Assembly: GCF_001957125.1 (NCBI RefSeq)
Contig: NZ_MPHJ01000016.1
Location: 1 to 64,000, forward strand
Direction: 5' to 3'
DNA length: 64,000 nucleotides
DNA from: Shewanella sp. UCD-KL12
Lineage (GTDB): Bacteria > Pseudomonadota > Gammaproteobacteria > Enterobacterales > Shewanellaceae
Position numbers and translations under genes: made by a program. This document shows positions 45,457-54,190 of this stretch, in pieces; the first letter of the stretch is position 1; each line of letters begins with the position of its first letter. The notes beneath the pieces are model-generated. The model made no database searches. It saw only the letters and a list, made by a program, of their open reading frames with translations, and was not told where the DNA came from.

Positions 45457-45537
45457 CTCTCACTTTCAGCCAAACTATCTCGTTCGGTATTTGTAGGGTA
45501 AAGCCATTGTTGTCTGCTTTTCAGCGGGGCTTTAAAC

Positions 45538-45571
45538 GAAAAACCCCCCGGTCCTTTCGGAGCGGGGGGTT
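45538..45571 (-). terminator. Attenuator terminator of the ilv operon
   Basis: On the minus strand CCCCCCGCTCC-GAAA-GGACCGGGGGG forms a strong stem with a small internal mismatch, followed by TTTTTCG. It lies between the ilvL leader peptide and ilvG. Its 5' arm CCCCCCGCT can instead pair with AGCGGGGGG inside the leader (45617-45625), 9 of 9 bases. Confidence 0.88.
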
Positions 45572-45590
45572 AGTTGCAATCTTTACCTAA

Positions 45591-45686
45591 TTAGGTTTTT
45601 CGATGCGCCATGGGAGCCCCCCGCTGTGATCTAATAATCACCACGGTAATAATCTCAATAATGAGTAGGGCTACTTGGTTTATCAT
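45591..45686 (-). CDS. ilvL: ilv operon leader peptide IlvL
   Basis: A 31-codon ORF starts at ATG 45686 and ends at TAA 45591, just before the attenuator. It holds a dense cluster of branched-chain codons: LLIIEIITVVII at residues 7-18 (six Ile, two Val, two Leu of 12), plus Val5. E. coli IlvL has the same arrangement of clustered Ile/Val/Leu before the terminator. Slow translation at these codons when charged tRNA is scarce should free the segment at 45617-45625 to pair with the terminator arm and allow ilvGMEDA transcription. It is too short for usual gene callers. Confidence 0.88.
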   Translation of the reverse strand: MINQVALLIIEIITVVIIRSQRGAPMAHRKT

Positions 45687-45944
45687 GTTTGAACTGTTTC
45701 CTAATTAGTTTGCATAAATTCGGTGTCTATTCGATTAACTTCTTCAAGACCATTAATCAATACCACAAAGCCAATAAAAAACACAACAAAAACCTTTTTA
45801 CCGAGTCGAAACGCTTAGTTTCAATTTTAAAACGATAACGATAGCTCAGCGTTTTAAACGATTCGATAACCTAGCCTCAATCTTGAAATTATCTTTCACT
45901 TCAATGTTTAACTTTGTTTCTGTATTGGATTTTATTTGTTTAAG
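45687..45944 (-). promoter_or_regulatory. ilvGMEDA upstream/promoter region
   Basis: The region between the ilvC terminator and the ilvL start codon is AT-rich and must contain the operon promoter. I see candidate -35-like TTGAAG and TTGATT on the minus strand but no convincing -10 at the right spacing. An inverted pair AAACGCT (45809-45815) / AGCGTTT (45848-45854) is also present. Confidence 0.45.
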
Positions 45945-45964
45945 AGCCCAGCTATCGCTGGGCT
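45945..45964 (-). terminator. Terminator of ilvC
   Basis: AGCCCAGC-GATA-GCTGGGCT on the minus strand lies about 20 bp after the ilvC stop and is followed by CTTAAACAAAT, a weak tail. Confidence 0.65.
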
Positions 45965-45985
45965 TAGTCGGGCAGAGAACTTATG

Positions 45986-47467
45986 TTACTTCTCTTCTAC
46001 AATTTGCTGCATTGCAGTCATGTAACCACGTAGCTGTGCACCAATTTTCTCAACACCGGTACCTCGAATAGCAGCATTCACTTCAATCAAGCGCTGATTA
46101 TCAACACCATTGCTGCTGTCGCTTAGACCACGGCCTAGGTACTCAGGAGACATGTTCTGTACATAGTCACGTAGCATAGGCACTGCGGCGTGGTTGAATA
46201 AGTAACAGCCATACTCAGCAGTATCAGAGATAACAACGTTCATCTCGTAAAGACGCTTACGGGCAATAGTATTCGCAATAAGCGGCGTTTCATGTAGAGA
46301 CTCGTAATAAGCTGACTCTTCGATAATACCGGCAGCAACCATAGTATCGAACGCAAGTTCAACACCGGCTTTAATCATAGCGACAAGGAAGATACCTTTA
46401 TCGAAGTAAGTCTGTTCATCGATGTTTTCGTCGCTTTTCGGTGCATTTTCAAAAGCTGTTTCACCGGTCTCTTTGCGCCATTTAAGCAGATTTGCATCAT
46501 CGTTAGCCCAATCAGCCATCATAGTTTTAGAGAACTCACCACCTATGATGTCATCCATATGCTTTTCAAACAGCGGAGCTAAAATTCCTTTAAGCTCTTC
46601 AGCCATCTCAAAGGCTTTAATCTTGGCAGGGTTTGATAGGCGATCCATCATGTTGGTTATACCACCATGCTTAAGTGCCTCAGTGGTTGTTTCCCAGCCT
46701 TGTTGAATAAGTTTCGCTGCATAACCTGGCTCTACACCATCGGCAACCATCTTCTCGTAACCTAAGATAGCCCCTGTTTGTAGCATGCCACACAGAATGG
46801 TCTGCTCACCCATAAGGTCAGACTTAACCTCAGCAATAAATGAAGAGTGTAAAACACCAGCTCTATCACCACCTGTAGCACTTGCATAAGCTTTAGCCGT
46901 TTTGAAGCCTTCTCCCTTAGGGTCATTTTCAGGGTGAACAGCAATCAGTGTAGGTACTCCGAAGCCACGCTTATATTCTTCACGTACTTCAGTACCTGGG
47001 CACTTAGGTGCAACCATGATGACAGTAATATCTTCTCGAACCTGCATTCCCTCTTCAACGATATTAAAACCGTGAGAGTAAGATAGTGTTGCGCCCTGCT
47101 TCATTAGCGGCATAACCGTTGTTACTGCATCTGTATGTTGCTTATCAGGTGTTAGGTTAAGTACAAGATCAGCATCAGGAACCAACTCTTCGATAGTGCC
47201 TACACGGAAACCATTACCTGTCGCTTTTTGATATGAAGCACGCTTCTCTTCAATTGCTTCGGCACGTAGTGCAAATGCGATGTTCAAACCTGAATCACGC
47301 ATATTCAAGCCTTGGTTTAGGCCTTGAGCACCACAACCTAGAATGACAATGTTCCAGCCCTTAATGAAGTCACAGCCTTCGCTAAATTCATTACGTTCCA
47401 TAAAGCGGCATTGAGCAAGTTGTTCTAATTGTTGACGTAAATTCAGAGAGTTAAAATAGTTAGCCAT
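45986..47467 (-). CDS. ilvC: Ketol-acid reductoisomerase IlvC (long form)
   Basis: The 493-residue class II KARI (491 in E. coli) uses NADPH to rearrange and reduce acetolactate. The Rossmann motif GCGAQGLNQGLNMRDSGL and the TPDKQH and CPGTEVREEYKRGFGVP segments are clear, and both C-terminal knotted domains are present. I start it at ATG 47467 (MANYFNSLNLRQQL), as in E. coli; a GTG 12 bp upstream is in frame. It is divergent from its activator ilvY. Confidence 0.95.
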   Translation of the reverse strand: MANYFNSLNLRQQLEQLAQCRFMERNEFSEGCDFIKGWNIVILGCGAQGLNQGLNMRDSGLNIAFALRAEAIEEKRASYQKATGNGFRVGTIEELVPDADLVLNLTPDKQHTDAVTTVMPLMKQGATLSYSHGFNIVEEGMQVREDITVIMVAPKCPGTEVREEYKRGFGVPTLIAVHPENDPKGEGFKTAKAYASATGGDRAGVLHSSFIAEVKSDLMGEQTILCGMLQTGAILGYEKMVADGVEPGYAAKLIQQGWETTTEALKHGGITNMMDRLSNPAKIKAFEMAEELKGILAPLFEKHMDDIIGGEFSKTMMADWANDDANLLKWRKETGETAFENAPKSDENIDEQTYFDKGIFLVAMIKAGVELAFDTMVAAGIIEESAYYESLHETPLIANTIARKRLYEMNVVISDTAEYGCYLFNHAAVPMLRDYVQNMSPEYLGRGLSDSSNGVDNQRLIEVNAAIRGTGVEKIGAQLRGYMTAMQQIVEEK

Positions 47468-47600
47468 CTGATGTACCACCTTCTGTATCGAATTTAGGAA
47501 AGTTGCAACTTACGCTAAGTATTGATGCGTAAGAGCAGTGATTGAGATCACTATAGCCCATGATTTAAATTGCTTAAAATGATATATTTGGGATACTACA

Positions 47601-47615
47601 TTGCAATTTATGCAA
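47601..47615. promoter_or_regulatory. Probable IlvY operator
   Basis: TTGCAATTTATGCAA is an inverted repeat TTGC-N7-GCAA (extended TTGCA/TGCAA), fitting the T-N11-A pattern of LysR sites. It lies in the ilvC-ilvY divergent gap, 37 bp before ilvY. A second inverted repeat TTACGC/GCGTAA lies at 47510-47532 nearer ilvC. Confidence 0.65.
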
Positions 47616-47652
47616 CACTAATTACACGCTTTGAAGATTTGCAGAGGTCCGC

Positions 47653-48525
47653 ATGGATATAAAAACAATCAAACTTTACCTCCATCTTTCTGAGAGCCTG
47701 CACTTCTCAAGAACTGCGCAAGCTATGCATGTTAGCCCCTCAACACTCAGCCGAGCCATGCAAAGACTTGAAGATGAAGTGGGCGCTAAACTGTTTCAAC
47801 GTGATAACCGCAGCGTATCCTTGACGAGCGCAGGGGTTGAGTACCGCCACTTTGCCGAACAAACGTTAGATCACTGGACCAAGTTAAAGACCAAGATAGA
47901 TCCTAAGCAAGATCTACTCCGAGGTAGACTCAACCTCTATTGCTCGGTGACTGCCGCTTATAGCCATCTGCCTGGCCTGCTTGATAGCTTTAGGCGTGAG
48001 CATCCTCTGGTTGAAATTACCCTGACTACGGGCGATGCTGCCAATGCAGTCAATGAAATTAAAAATAATCGTGCAGATATCGCCATAGCTGCTTTGCCCG
48101 ACCCATTTCCTGATAACTTATATTTCGCTAAGATTGATGATGTTCCACTGGTGATCATCGCGCCAACCTATCGCTGTCAAGTACAGGAGTTACTCACTGA
48201 ATCTTATATTCCTTGGGACCGCTTGCCCTTTATTGTTCCAGAGCACGGCCCTGGCAGGCGTCGAGTCGATAACTGGTTTAAACAACTGGGGCTCATCCCC
48301 AATATCTACGCCCAAGTTTCTGGACAGGAAGCTATCGCCTCTATGGTTGCACTCGGATGTGGCGTCAGCATCACCCCCGAAGTTGTGATCACCAACAGTC
48401 CAGTTCGGGATAGAATTCAGGTCATCCCAACTCCCATAGATATTCCCCCCTTCGAGCTAGGCTGCTGCTGTAAAAATAACAGACTAGACGACCCCATCGT
48501 CGCGGCCTTTTTGAAAGTTCTGTGA
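47653..48525 (+). CDS. ilvY: LysR-type activator IlvY
   Basis: The 290-residue protein has a winged helix-turn-helix at the N-terminus (SRTAQAMHVSPSTLSRAMQRLEDEVGAKLFQR) and a periplasmic-binding-like effector domain. Length, sequence and divergent position next to ilvC identify IlvY, which binds acetolactate or acetohydroxybutyrate and turns on ilvC. Confidence 0.94.
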   Translation: MDIKTIKLYLHLSESLHFSRTAQAMHVSPSTLSRAMQRLEDEVGAKLFQRDNRSVSLTSAGVEYRHFAEQTLDHWTKLKTKIDPKQDLLRGRLNLYCSVTAAYSHLPGLLDSFRREHPLVEITLTTGDAANAVNEIKNNRADIAIAALPDPFPDNLYFAKIDDVPLVIIAPTYRCQVQELLTESYIPWDRLPFIVPEHGPGRRRVDNWFKQLGLIPNIYAQVSGQEAIASMVALGCGVSITPEVVITNSPVRDRIQVIPTPIDIPPFELGCCCKNNRLDDPIVAAFLKVL

Positions 48526-48694
48526 TTCAGTGATTTATCGATCTTTGGGTCACCGGATCTATTAAGGATACTTTTATCCTCCCCGGCCCGTCATACAAAA
48601 TTTGTTCACCTATACTTACTAGCAAATGGAATTAAACTGATTGTTAGTTCAATCAATTACATCTTTTAATCTACAGGCTATCTATCTCTAAACT

Positions 48695-49498
48695 ATGACT
48701 ACACTTGCAGTGCTTTTAGTCCTTGTTGGGCTATTTGGACTCCTTGCATCACTCATTCCTACCCATCAAGTGTGCAAGATTCCTGATCACCAACACAATG
48801 GCTGGTTGCTATTACTTAGCATGATTATCATGTTTATATTTGGCTACCTCGGATACTTATGGGTATTACTTGGCCATCCAACAACGCCTATAGACATCAT
48901 CATATCAGCTGTTTTTTGCGGAGGCGGGGGGTTTGTTTGGCTAGTGACTAAGATGAGCCGCGAAACCATATTTAAACTAAAAAAGACCATTAAAGAGAAA
49001 CATTATCAAGCCCACCATGACCAGTTAACCGGCTTACCTAATCGCAATCAGTTCTATGAAGATATCGACAACTTGATCGCCACTAAGGGGATGACATTTA
49101 GCTGCCTAATGATGGATCTGAATGACTTTAAGATGATCAATGATACTTTTGGCCATGCTGAAGGCGATCATGTGCTTCAAGTTGTGGCTCAAAGAATAAC
49201 TAACGTCATTCCTAAAAATGCCATATCAGCAAGACTCGGTGGTGATGAAATGACTGTCGTACTACCAAGCACCTTAGCAGAGGATGCGATTGCTATTGCT
49301 CAAAGCATTCAAGATGAATTACTTAAGGAGATCCTCTGTGAGGAGCACGCTCTTATCATAGGTGTCAGTATCGGTATCGCCCAATACCCCAGAGATGGAG
49401 AGAGCCGCAAAGCAATAATGAAAAATGCCGATACTGCGATGTATCATGCTAAAAACAGCCATGAACACTATCAAGTCTACTCAACATACTTAGCCTGA
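48695..49498 (+). CDS. Two-helix membrane GGDEF protein with GGDEM variant site
   Basis: The 267-residue protein has two or three N-terminal membrane helices (about 2-20, 37-62, 67-87) with almost no sensor domain. The single GGDEF domain has a DQLTGLPNRNQF start and LMMDLNDFKMINDTFGHAEGD. The active-site signature is ARLGGDEM, with Met in place of Phe; the acidic residues needed for catalysis are present, so cyclase activity is possible. No RxxD inhibitory site precedes it. Its 3' end is duplicated just downstream. Confidence 0.85.
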   Translation: MTTLAVLLVLVGLFGLLASLIPTHQVCKIPDHQHNGWLLLLSMIIMFIFGYLGYLWVLLGHPTTPIDIIISAVFCGGGGFVWLVTKMSRETIFKLKKTIKEKHYQAHHDQLTGLPNRNQFYEDIDNLIATKGMTFSCLMMDLNDFKMINDTFGHAEGDHVLQVVAQRITNVIPKNAISARLGGDEMTVVLPSTLAEDAIAIAQSIQDELLKEILCEEHALIIGVSIGIAQYPRDGESRKAIMKNADTAMYHAKNSHEHYQVYSTYLA

Positions 49499-49536
49499 TA
49501 GCCATGAGTACTATCAAGTCTACTCCACATGTTTAG
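49457..49536 (+). repeat. 38-bp imperfect direct repeat at the end of the GGDEM gene
   Basis: The segment 49457-49494 (coding SHEHYQVYSTYLA) recurs at 49500-49536/37 with about five mismatches and a 43-bp period. The second copy reads SHEYYQVYSTCLAKQ then TGA in its own frame, so it keeps coding character although it lies after the stop. Confidence 0.75.
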
Positions 49537-49563
49537 CAAAGCAGTGAGTTGACCACCTCTACA

Positions 49564-50346
49564 CTACTCAGATTCAAAAAATGCTTGCTCCATCGTCTCT
49601 GCAGGACAAAGAGATGCAGGCTTACCTACCACCTTTGCAGGTACCCCTACAACGGTTGTATGAGGTGCGACATCAGTAAGAACCACAGAGCCAGCACCAA
49701 TTTTAGCCCCTTCGCCCACTTCGATATTTCCCAAAACTTGTGTGCCAGCACCTATCATCACACCAGCACGTATTTTAGGATGACGGTCTCCCTGCTGATT
49801 ACCCGTACCACCGAGTGTCACGCCTTGAAGTATTGATACATTATTATCAATAACCGCAGTTTCTCCGACCACAATCCCGGTTGCATGGTCAAACATTATC
49901 CCTGTCCCCAACTTACAAGCTGGATGAATATCAACGCCAAATACTTCAGAGTTACGGCTCTGAATAAACTGAGCGAGTTCAATTCTTCCTTGATTCCACA
50001 AGCAGTTTGCAAGGCGGTGCACCTGAATCGCTTGAAACCCCTTAAGATTCAATATCACAGTTAAGTAACTCACAATCGCAGGATCACGCTCTTTAACCGC
50101 TTTAATATCGGTGGCGACATTCGTTAGCATCTCATCACAGCGTATGAATGCCTTATCAAATAGCTCACGGAAGGTAAAAGGTGAAACCACACCATCAGAC
50201 AGTTTATTGGCAACAATAAAGCTAAGTGCAGAGCCTAAACATTCATGATTTAAAATCGATGAATAAACATGACTCGCCAATAGTGGCTCTTTTCGAACCA
50301 AGGCTTCGGCTTCGACTCTTAGTTGTTCCCAAACTTCATAACGCAT
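49564..50346 (-). CDS. cysE: Serine O-acetyltransferase CysE
   Basis: The 260-residue protein (273 in E. coli) makes O-acetylserine from serine and acetyl-CoA for cysteine synthesis. It has an alpha-helical N-terminal domain and a left-handed beta-helix of hexapeptide repeats (GTGIMFDHATGIVVGETAVI, GAGTQVLGNIEVGEGAKIGAG in parts), with catalytic Asp/His in DIHPA and FDHATG. It is transcribed convergent to the GGDEM gene and divergent from comM. Confidence 0.94.
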   Translation of the reverse strand: MRYEVWEQLRVEAEALVRKEPLLASHVYSSILNHECLGSALSFIVANKLSDGVVSPFTFRELFDKAFIRCDEMLTNVATDIKAVKERDPAIVSYLTVILNLKGFQAIQVHRLANCLWNQGRIELAQFIQSRNSEVFGVDIHPACKLGTGIMFDHATGIVVGETAVIDNNVSILQGVTLGGTGNQQGDRHPKIRAGVMIGAGTQVLGNIEVGEGAKIGAGSVVLTDVAPHTTVVGVPAKVVGKPASLCPAETMEQAFFESE

Positions 50347-50588
50347 ATATGGTGACTCTTCAGTAATGGCGAAAATAAAATGACTGCAAGTTACAAATAG
50401 GCAGTGGTGTAAATTCTAACGTATTTTATAAATAAAACATCACGCCATAAGAGCAAAATGCTATATGGAATAACAAATAACCTGATTCTGTACAGTAAGT
50501 CTTTCCCTGCTACACTCAAGACAACGAGATGTACTATTAGCATTAACGATACTGTCTACCCACCTCTATTAAACAAAAGGATTTGTTT

Positions 50589-52112
50589 ATGGCCATTGCT
50601 TGTGTAGCAACCAGAGCGAACAAAGGCGTTGAGTCCCCCGCAGTTACTGTCGAGGTCCATCTCAGCAATGGCCTACCTGCATTTAATTTAGTTGGTTTAC
50701 CTGAAGCATCAGTCAAAGAAGCTAAAGAGCGGGTTCGCAGCGCAATCATTAATGCAGGTTTTGAGTTTCCCATGCGTAGAATTACAGTAAACCTCGCCCC
50801 TGCCGACCTGCCTAAGCAAGGCGGTCGCTATGACCTCCCTATCGCATTAGGCATACTCGCAGCCTCTAAACAGCTCCCTATCAACTCACTTAAAGATCAT
50901 GAGTTTGTCGGAGAGCTTGCGCTTTCAGGGCATATTCGACATTGCCCAGGCCTGCTACCTGTCATTGTTGAAGCACGTAAACAGAACTCTCATTTAGTCG
51001 TTCCACTCGATAACCGCTCAGATGCCGATCTGGTCGGCTTCAATAAAGTTATCTTTGCCACACATCTGCAAACACTCAGCGAATACCTTCATGGACAAAC
51101 TAAGCTGCCCGGTATTGAGTCAGGACTCGAGTGGATAGAGACAGATAAGCAAGTAGAGCCACTGTGCTTTAGCGATGTCATCGGCCAATATCAGGCTAAA
51201 CTCGGGCTAGAGATTGCAGCCGCAGGAAATCACAATGTCATTTTACTTGGCCCTCCTGGAACAGGTAAAAGCATGCTTGCCAGCAGGCTAATGCAGCTTT
51301 TACCCCCGCTAGATTATGATGAAGCCCTGGAAGTTGCCACCTTACACTCTGTCGCTGGACAATCCATAAACCCTAAGGTCTTCTACCGTAGACCTTTTAG
51401 AAACCCCCACCACACTAGCTCAGCCATTTCACTGGTTGGCGGAGGCAGTAACCCTAAGCCTGGGGAGATCTCACTGGCCCATCGAGGCGTGTTATTTCTC
51501 GATGAAGTGATCGAGTTCCCCCGTAAAGTCCTCGATTGTTTACGAGAACCCATGGAGACAGGTGAAGTGGTCATATCGAGAGCTGCAGCCAAACTCACCT
51601 ACTCCAGTCGTTTTCAGCTCATCGCAGCGATGAACCCAAGTCCATGTGGCGATATTGACAACGCCAGAGCCACACCGGATCAGATCCAAAAGTATCTTTC
51701 ACGTTTATCTGGTCCATTTCTAGATAGATTTGATCTCAGCATAGATGTCCCTAGGCTCCCCTCTGGTGCACTCACACAGAAAGAGAGTTCAGCGGAGACC
51801 AGCGAGTCGATAGCTCAACGCGTAAAAATGGCCAGAGAAACCCAACTCAATCGAGCGGGTGTACTTAATAGTGAGCTAACAGGTAAGCAACTCAAGCAGA
51901 TCGGTGGTTTTAAGCAGGTCGATCTCGAGTTTCTCGAACAAAGTGTCAATAGGCTTGGATTATCAGTAAGAAGCTTTCACCGTCTGCAACGAGTGGCACG
52001 TACTATTGCCGATCTAAATCATTGTCATCTGGTCGAGCGGAAACATATTGCTCAAGCCTTGGGCTACCGCGCCATGGATCGATTACTTCACAGCCTCAAA
52101 GCACAATATTGA
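50589..52112 (+). CDS. comM: YifB/ComM Mg-chelatase-like AAA+ ATPase
   Basis: From ATG 50589, with AAAAGGA seven bases upstream, it encodes 507 residues; an in-frame TTG at 50583 is less likely. An N-terminal Lon-protease-like ChlI domain (LPAFNLVGLPEASVKEAKERVR) is followed by the AAA+ core with Walker A GPPGTGKS, Walker B FLDE and a C-terminal ChlI domain. In Vibrio the homologue ComM is a hexameric helicase for branch migration in natural transformation. In E. coli yifB also adjoins the ilv operon. Confidence 0.93.
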   Translation: MAIACVATRANKGVESPAVTVEVHLSNGLPAFNLVGLPEASVKEAKERVRSAIINAGFEFPMRRITVNLAPADLPKQGGRYDLPIALGILAASKQLPINSLKDHEFVGELALSGHIRHCPGLLPVIVEARKQNSHLVVPLDNRSDADLVGFNKVIFATHLQTLSEYLHGQTKLPGIESGLEWIETDKQVEPLCFSDVIGQYQAKLGLEIAAAGNHNVILLGPPGTGKSMLASRLMQLLPPLDYDEALEVATLHSVAGQSINPKVFYRRPFRNPHHTSSAISLVGGGSNPKPGEISLAHRGVLFLDEVIEFPRKVLDCLREPMETGEVVISRAAAKLTYSSRFQLIAAMNPSPCGDIDNARATPDQIQKYLSRLSGPFLDRFDLSIDVPRLPSGALTQKESSAETSESIAQRVKMARETQLNRAGVLNSELTGKQLKQIGGFKQVDLEFLEQSVNRLGLSVRSFHRLQRVARTIADLNHCHLVERKHIAQALGYRAMDRLLHSLKAQY

Positions 52113-52289
52113 GCGCATAAATATAGTACCAATTGCTGTAGCAAGTCCCCAATTCAACTCACAAGATCAACAAGCCTGTTGTGACTCATCCTAATAAGAT
52201 GAAATTTTTACTCATTAAACGACATCAAGATTGAGCAAATGCCCTAGTACGAGTAGTATAGGTTTCCAATTTTTATCGGGGGATGTTAA

Positions 52290-53195
52290 GTGGGTGGAGT
52301 TTTTTCTTTAATCAGAGGCTGTCTGGCATTTGTATGCTGGGTGGTGAATACCCTTTTTTGGGTGTTACCCATAATCGTTTTTAGCCCGATTAAACTCATC
52401 CCGGTCCCTTTTATCCAAACCGCTTGCTCGGCATTTGTAGATAACTGTGCCACAGCTTGGATAAGTATTAACGGCATCATTGAACGTATTTTTCACCCGG
52501 TCAAAGTGCATGTCCATAGTGATACCAATCTTTCTACCAAAGAGTGGTATATGGTTATTGCCAATCACCAGTCTTGGGTCGATATACTCATACTGCAGCG
52601 AGTGCTCAACAGGAAAATCCCCTTTTTAAAGTTCTTTCTTAAAAAGGAGCTGATCTTTGTCCCATTTCTTGGCTTAGCTTGGTGGGCATTGGATTTCCCT
52701 TTTATGAGACGCTATACCACGGCTCAACTAAGAAAAAATCCAAAGCTAAAAGGCAAAGATATAGAGATAACCCGCAAGGCGTGTGCAAAATTTAAATCTA
52801 AACCTGTCAGTGTGATGAATTTTGTAGAAGGCACCCGCTTTAAGGCCGACAAACATAAACAGCAAAACTCTCAATATAAACACTTGCTTAAACCTAAAGC
52901 TGGCGGCCTAGCATTTGCTTTATCGGCAATGGGAGAGCATATCCATAAGCTGGTTGATGTCTCAATCTATTATCCGGATAAAGTCCCCAGCTACTGGGAC
53001 TATATCAGCGGCCAAGTAAAAGATGTACATGTTCATATTCGCGTATCTGAGATACCCAACGAGATGCGCGGTGACTATATGAAAGATCGCGAGTTCAAAA
53101 TAGCGTTCCAAGAGCAACTCAATCAACTTTGGCTTGAGAAAGACCAAACACTCGACTTACTTTCTCAAGAGAAAACCGTAAACCAAAAGGTATAA
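52290..53195 (+). CDS. YihG-like acyltransferase, copy 1
   Basis: The 301-residue membrane-bound lysophospholipid acyltransferase-family protein starts at GTG 52290 with a GGGGGGA Shine-Dalgarno upstream. N-terminal hydrophobic helices (about 5-50) precede the catalytic HX4D box NHQSWVD and the acceptor motif FVEGTR. YihG-type enzymes reacylate lysophospholipids and adjust fatty-acid composition at the inner membrane. A close paralogue begins 7 bp after its stop. Confidence 0.88.
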   Translation: MGGVFSLIRGCLAFVCWVVNTLFWVLPIIVFSPIKLIPVPFIQTACSAFVDNCATAWISINGIIERIFHPVKVHVHSDTNLSTKEWYMVIANHQSWVDILILQRVLNRKIPFLKFFLKKELIFVPFLGLAWWALDFPFMRRYTTAQLRKNPKLKGKDIEITRKACAKFKSKPVSVMNFVEGTRFKADKHKQQNSQYKHLLKPKAGGLAFALSAMGEHIHKLVDVSIYYPDKVPSYWDYISGQVKDVHVHIRVSEIPNEMRGDYMKDREFKIAFQEQLNQLWLEKDQTLDLLSQEKTVNQKV

Positions 53196-53202
53196 GCAAA
53201 CG

Positions 53203-54141
53203 ATGTTAAATTTCTTACCTGGATCTGTGCTCTACTTTATAAGCTCGGTGCTATTAGCGATTAATACGACTGTCTGGGCGGGTCTAATAAGCCTAGGCGG
53301 CATCATTAAGTTGTTTGTACCTTTTACGGCTGGGCGCAATTTCCTCACAAAAATCATGAATCGCTTTATGTGGGCATGGGCGACCTGTAATGGCGGAATT
53401 TTATTCCTGCTTGCAGATATCGAGTGGGATGTTGAAGGGTTAGAAAACCTCAATGAAAATGACTGGTACTTGCTTATCAGTAATCACCTTAGTGGCTTCG
53501 ATATTGCAGCTCAAACTTATGTACTTAGAAATCATATTCCTATGCTTAAGTTCTTCCTCAAAAGAGAGCTCATGTATGTACCATTTCTAGGACTAGGTTG
53601 TTGGGCACTCGATATGCCATTTATGAGCCGAACCAGTCCTGCAAAACTCAAGAAGAACCCAAAGCTGAAAGGTAAAGATCTTATCTCTACCAGACGCGCC
53701 TGTGAAAAATTCAAAACCATGCCTACCTCTATCATCAACTATGTTGAAGGCAGCCGGTTCACACAAGAGAAGCACGACCGCCAAGACTCACCCTATCGCT
53801 ACCTTTTACGCCCTAAAGCTGGCGGCATCGCCTTTACGTTATCAGCCATGGGTGAGCAGTTTACTAACTTGCTTAATGTCACCTTGGTCTACCCAGAAGC
53901 TAAGGACGATCCTCTATCTGAGGTCATGCACGGCAAGATTAAGAAGATAGTTGTCAGAGTTCAGGTACTGCCAGTGCCAGAGGTCGACAATAAGCGCTAC
54001 TTTTCTGAGCCTCAATATCGTGTTGATTTCCAGCGTTGGTTAAACCAGGTCTGGGAGGAGAAAGATGAGCAGATACATCAGCTCATGATAAAGCATGGCG
54101 CAGTAGAGGATGATAAAGCAGAAAAGAGTACAGCAGCGTAA
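53203..54141 (+). CDS. YihG-like acyltransferase, copy 2
   Basis: The 312-residue paralogue of the preceding gene has the same layout: hydrophobic N-terminus, HX4D box NHLSGFD, and YVEGSR in the acceptor loop. The shared blocks FLKFFLK/RELMYVPFLGL and KNPKLKGKD show they arose by duplication. The changed residues around the HX4D box (LSGFD against QSWVD) suggest different acyl or acceptor preference. The 7-bp gap means co-transcription. Confidence 0.87.
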   Translation: MLNFLPGSVLYFISSVLLAINTTVWAGLISLGGIIKLFVPFTAGRNFLTKIMNRFMWAWATCNGGILFLLADIEWDVEGLENLNENDWYLLISNHLSGFDIAAQTYVLRNHIPMLKFFLKRELMYVPFLGLGCWALDMPFMSRTSPAKLKKNPKLKGKDLISTRRACEKFKTMPTSIINYVEGSRFTQEKHDRQDSPYRYLLRPKAGGIAFTLSAMGEQFTNLLNVTLVYPEAKDDPLSEVMHGKIKKIVVRVQVLPVPEVDNKRYFSEPQYRVDFQRWLNQVWEEKDEQIHQLMIKHGAVEDDKAEKSTAA

Positions 54142-54153
54142 ATCAGAAAGTCT

Positions 54154-54179
54154 AGGTCCTAGGCGCTATCCTAGGACCT
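54154..54179. terminator. Hairpin between the acyltransferase pair and nhaC
   Basis: AGGTCCTAGG (54154-54163) pairs perfectly with CCTAGGACCT (54170-54179). Genes converge here; the T-tract is weak. Confidence 0.65.
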
Positions 54180-54190
54180 TCAATATCCCC

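Noticed and set aside
49549..49836. 95-residue ORF rich in Cys/His/Arg
   Set aside because: It is antisense to cysE and its composition follows from the cysE codons.
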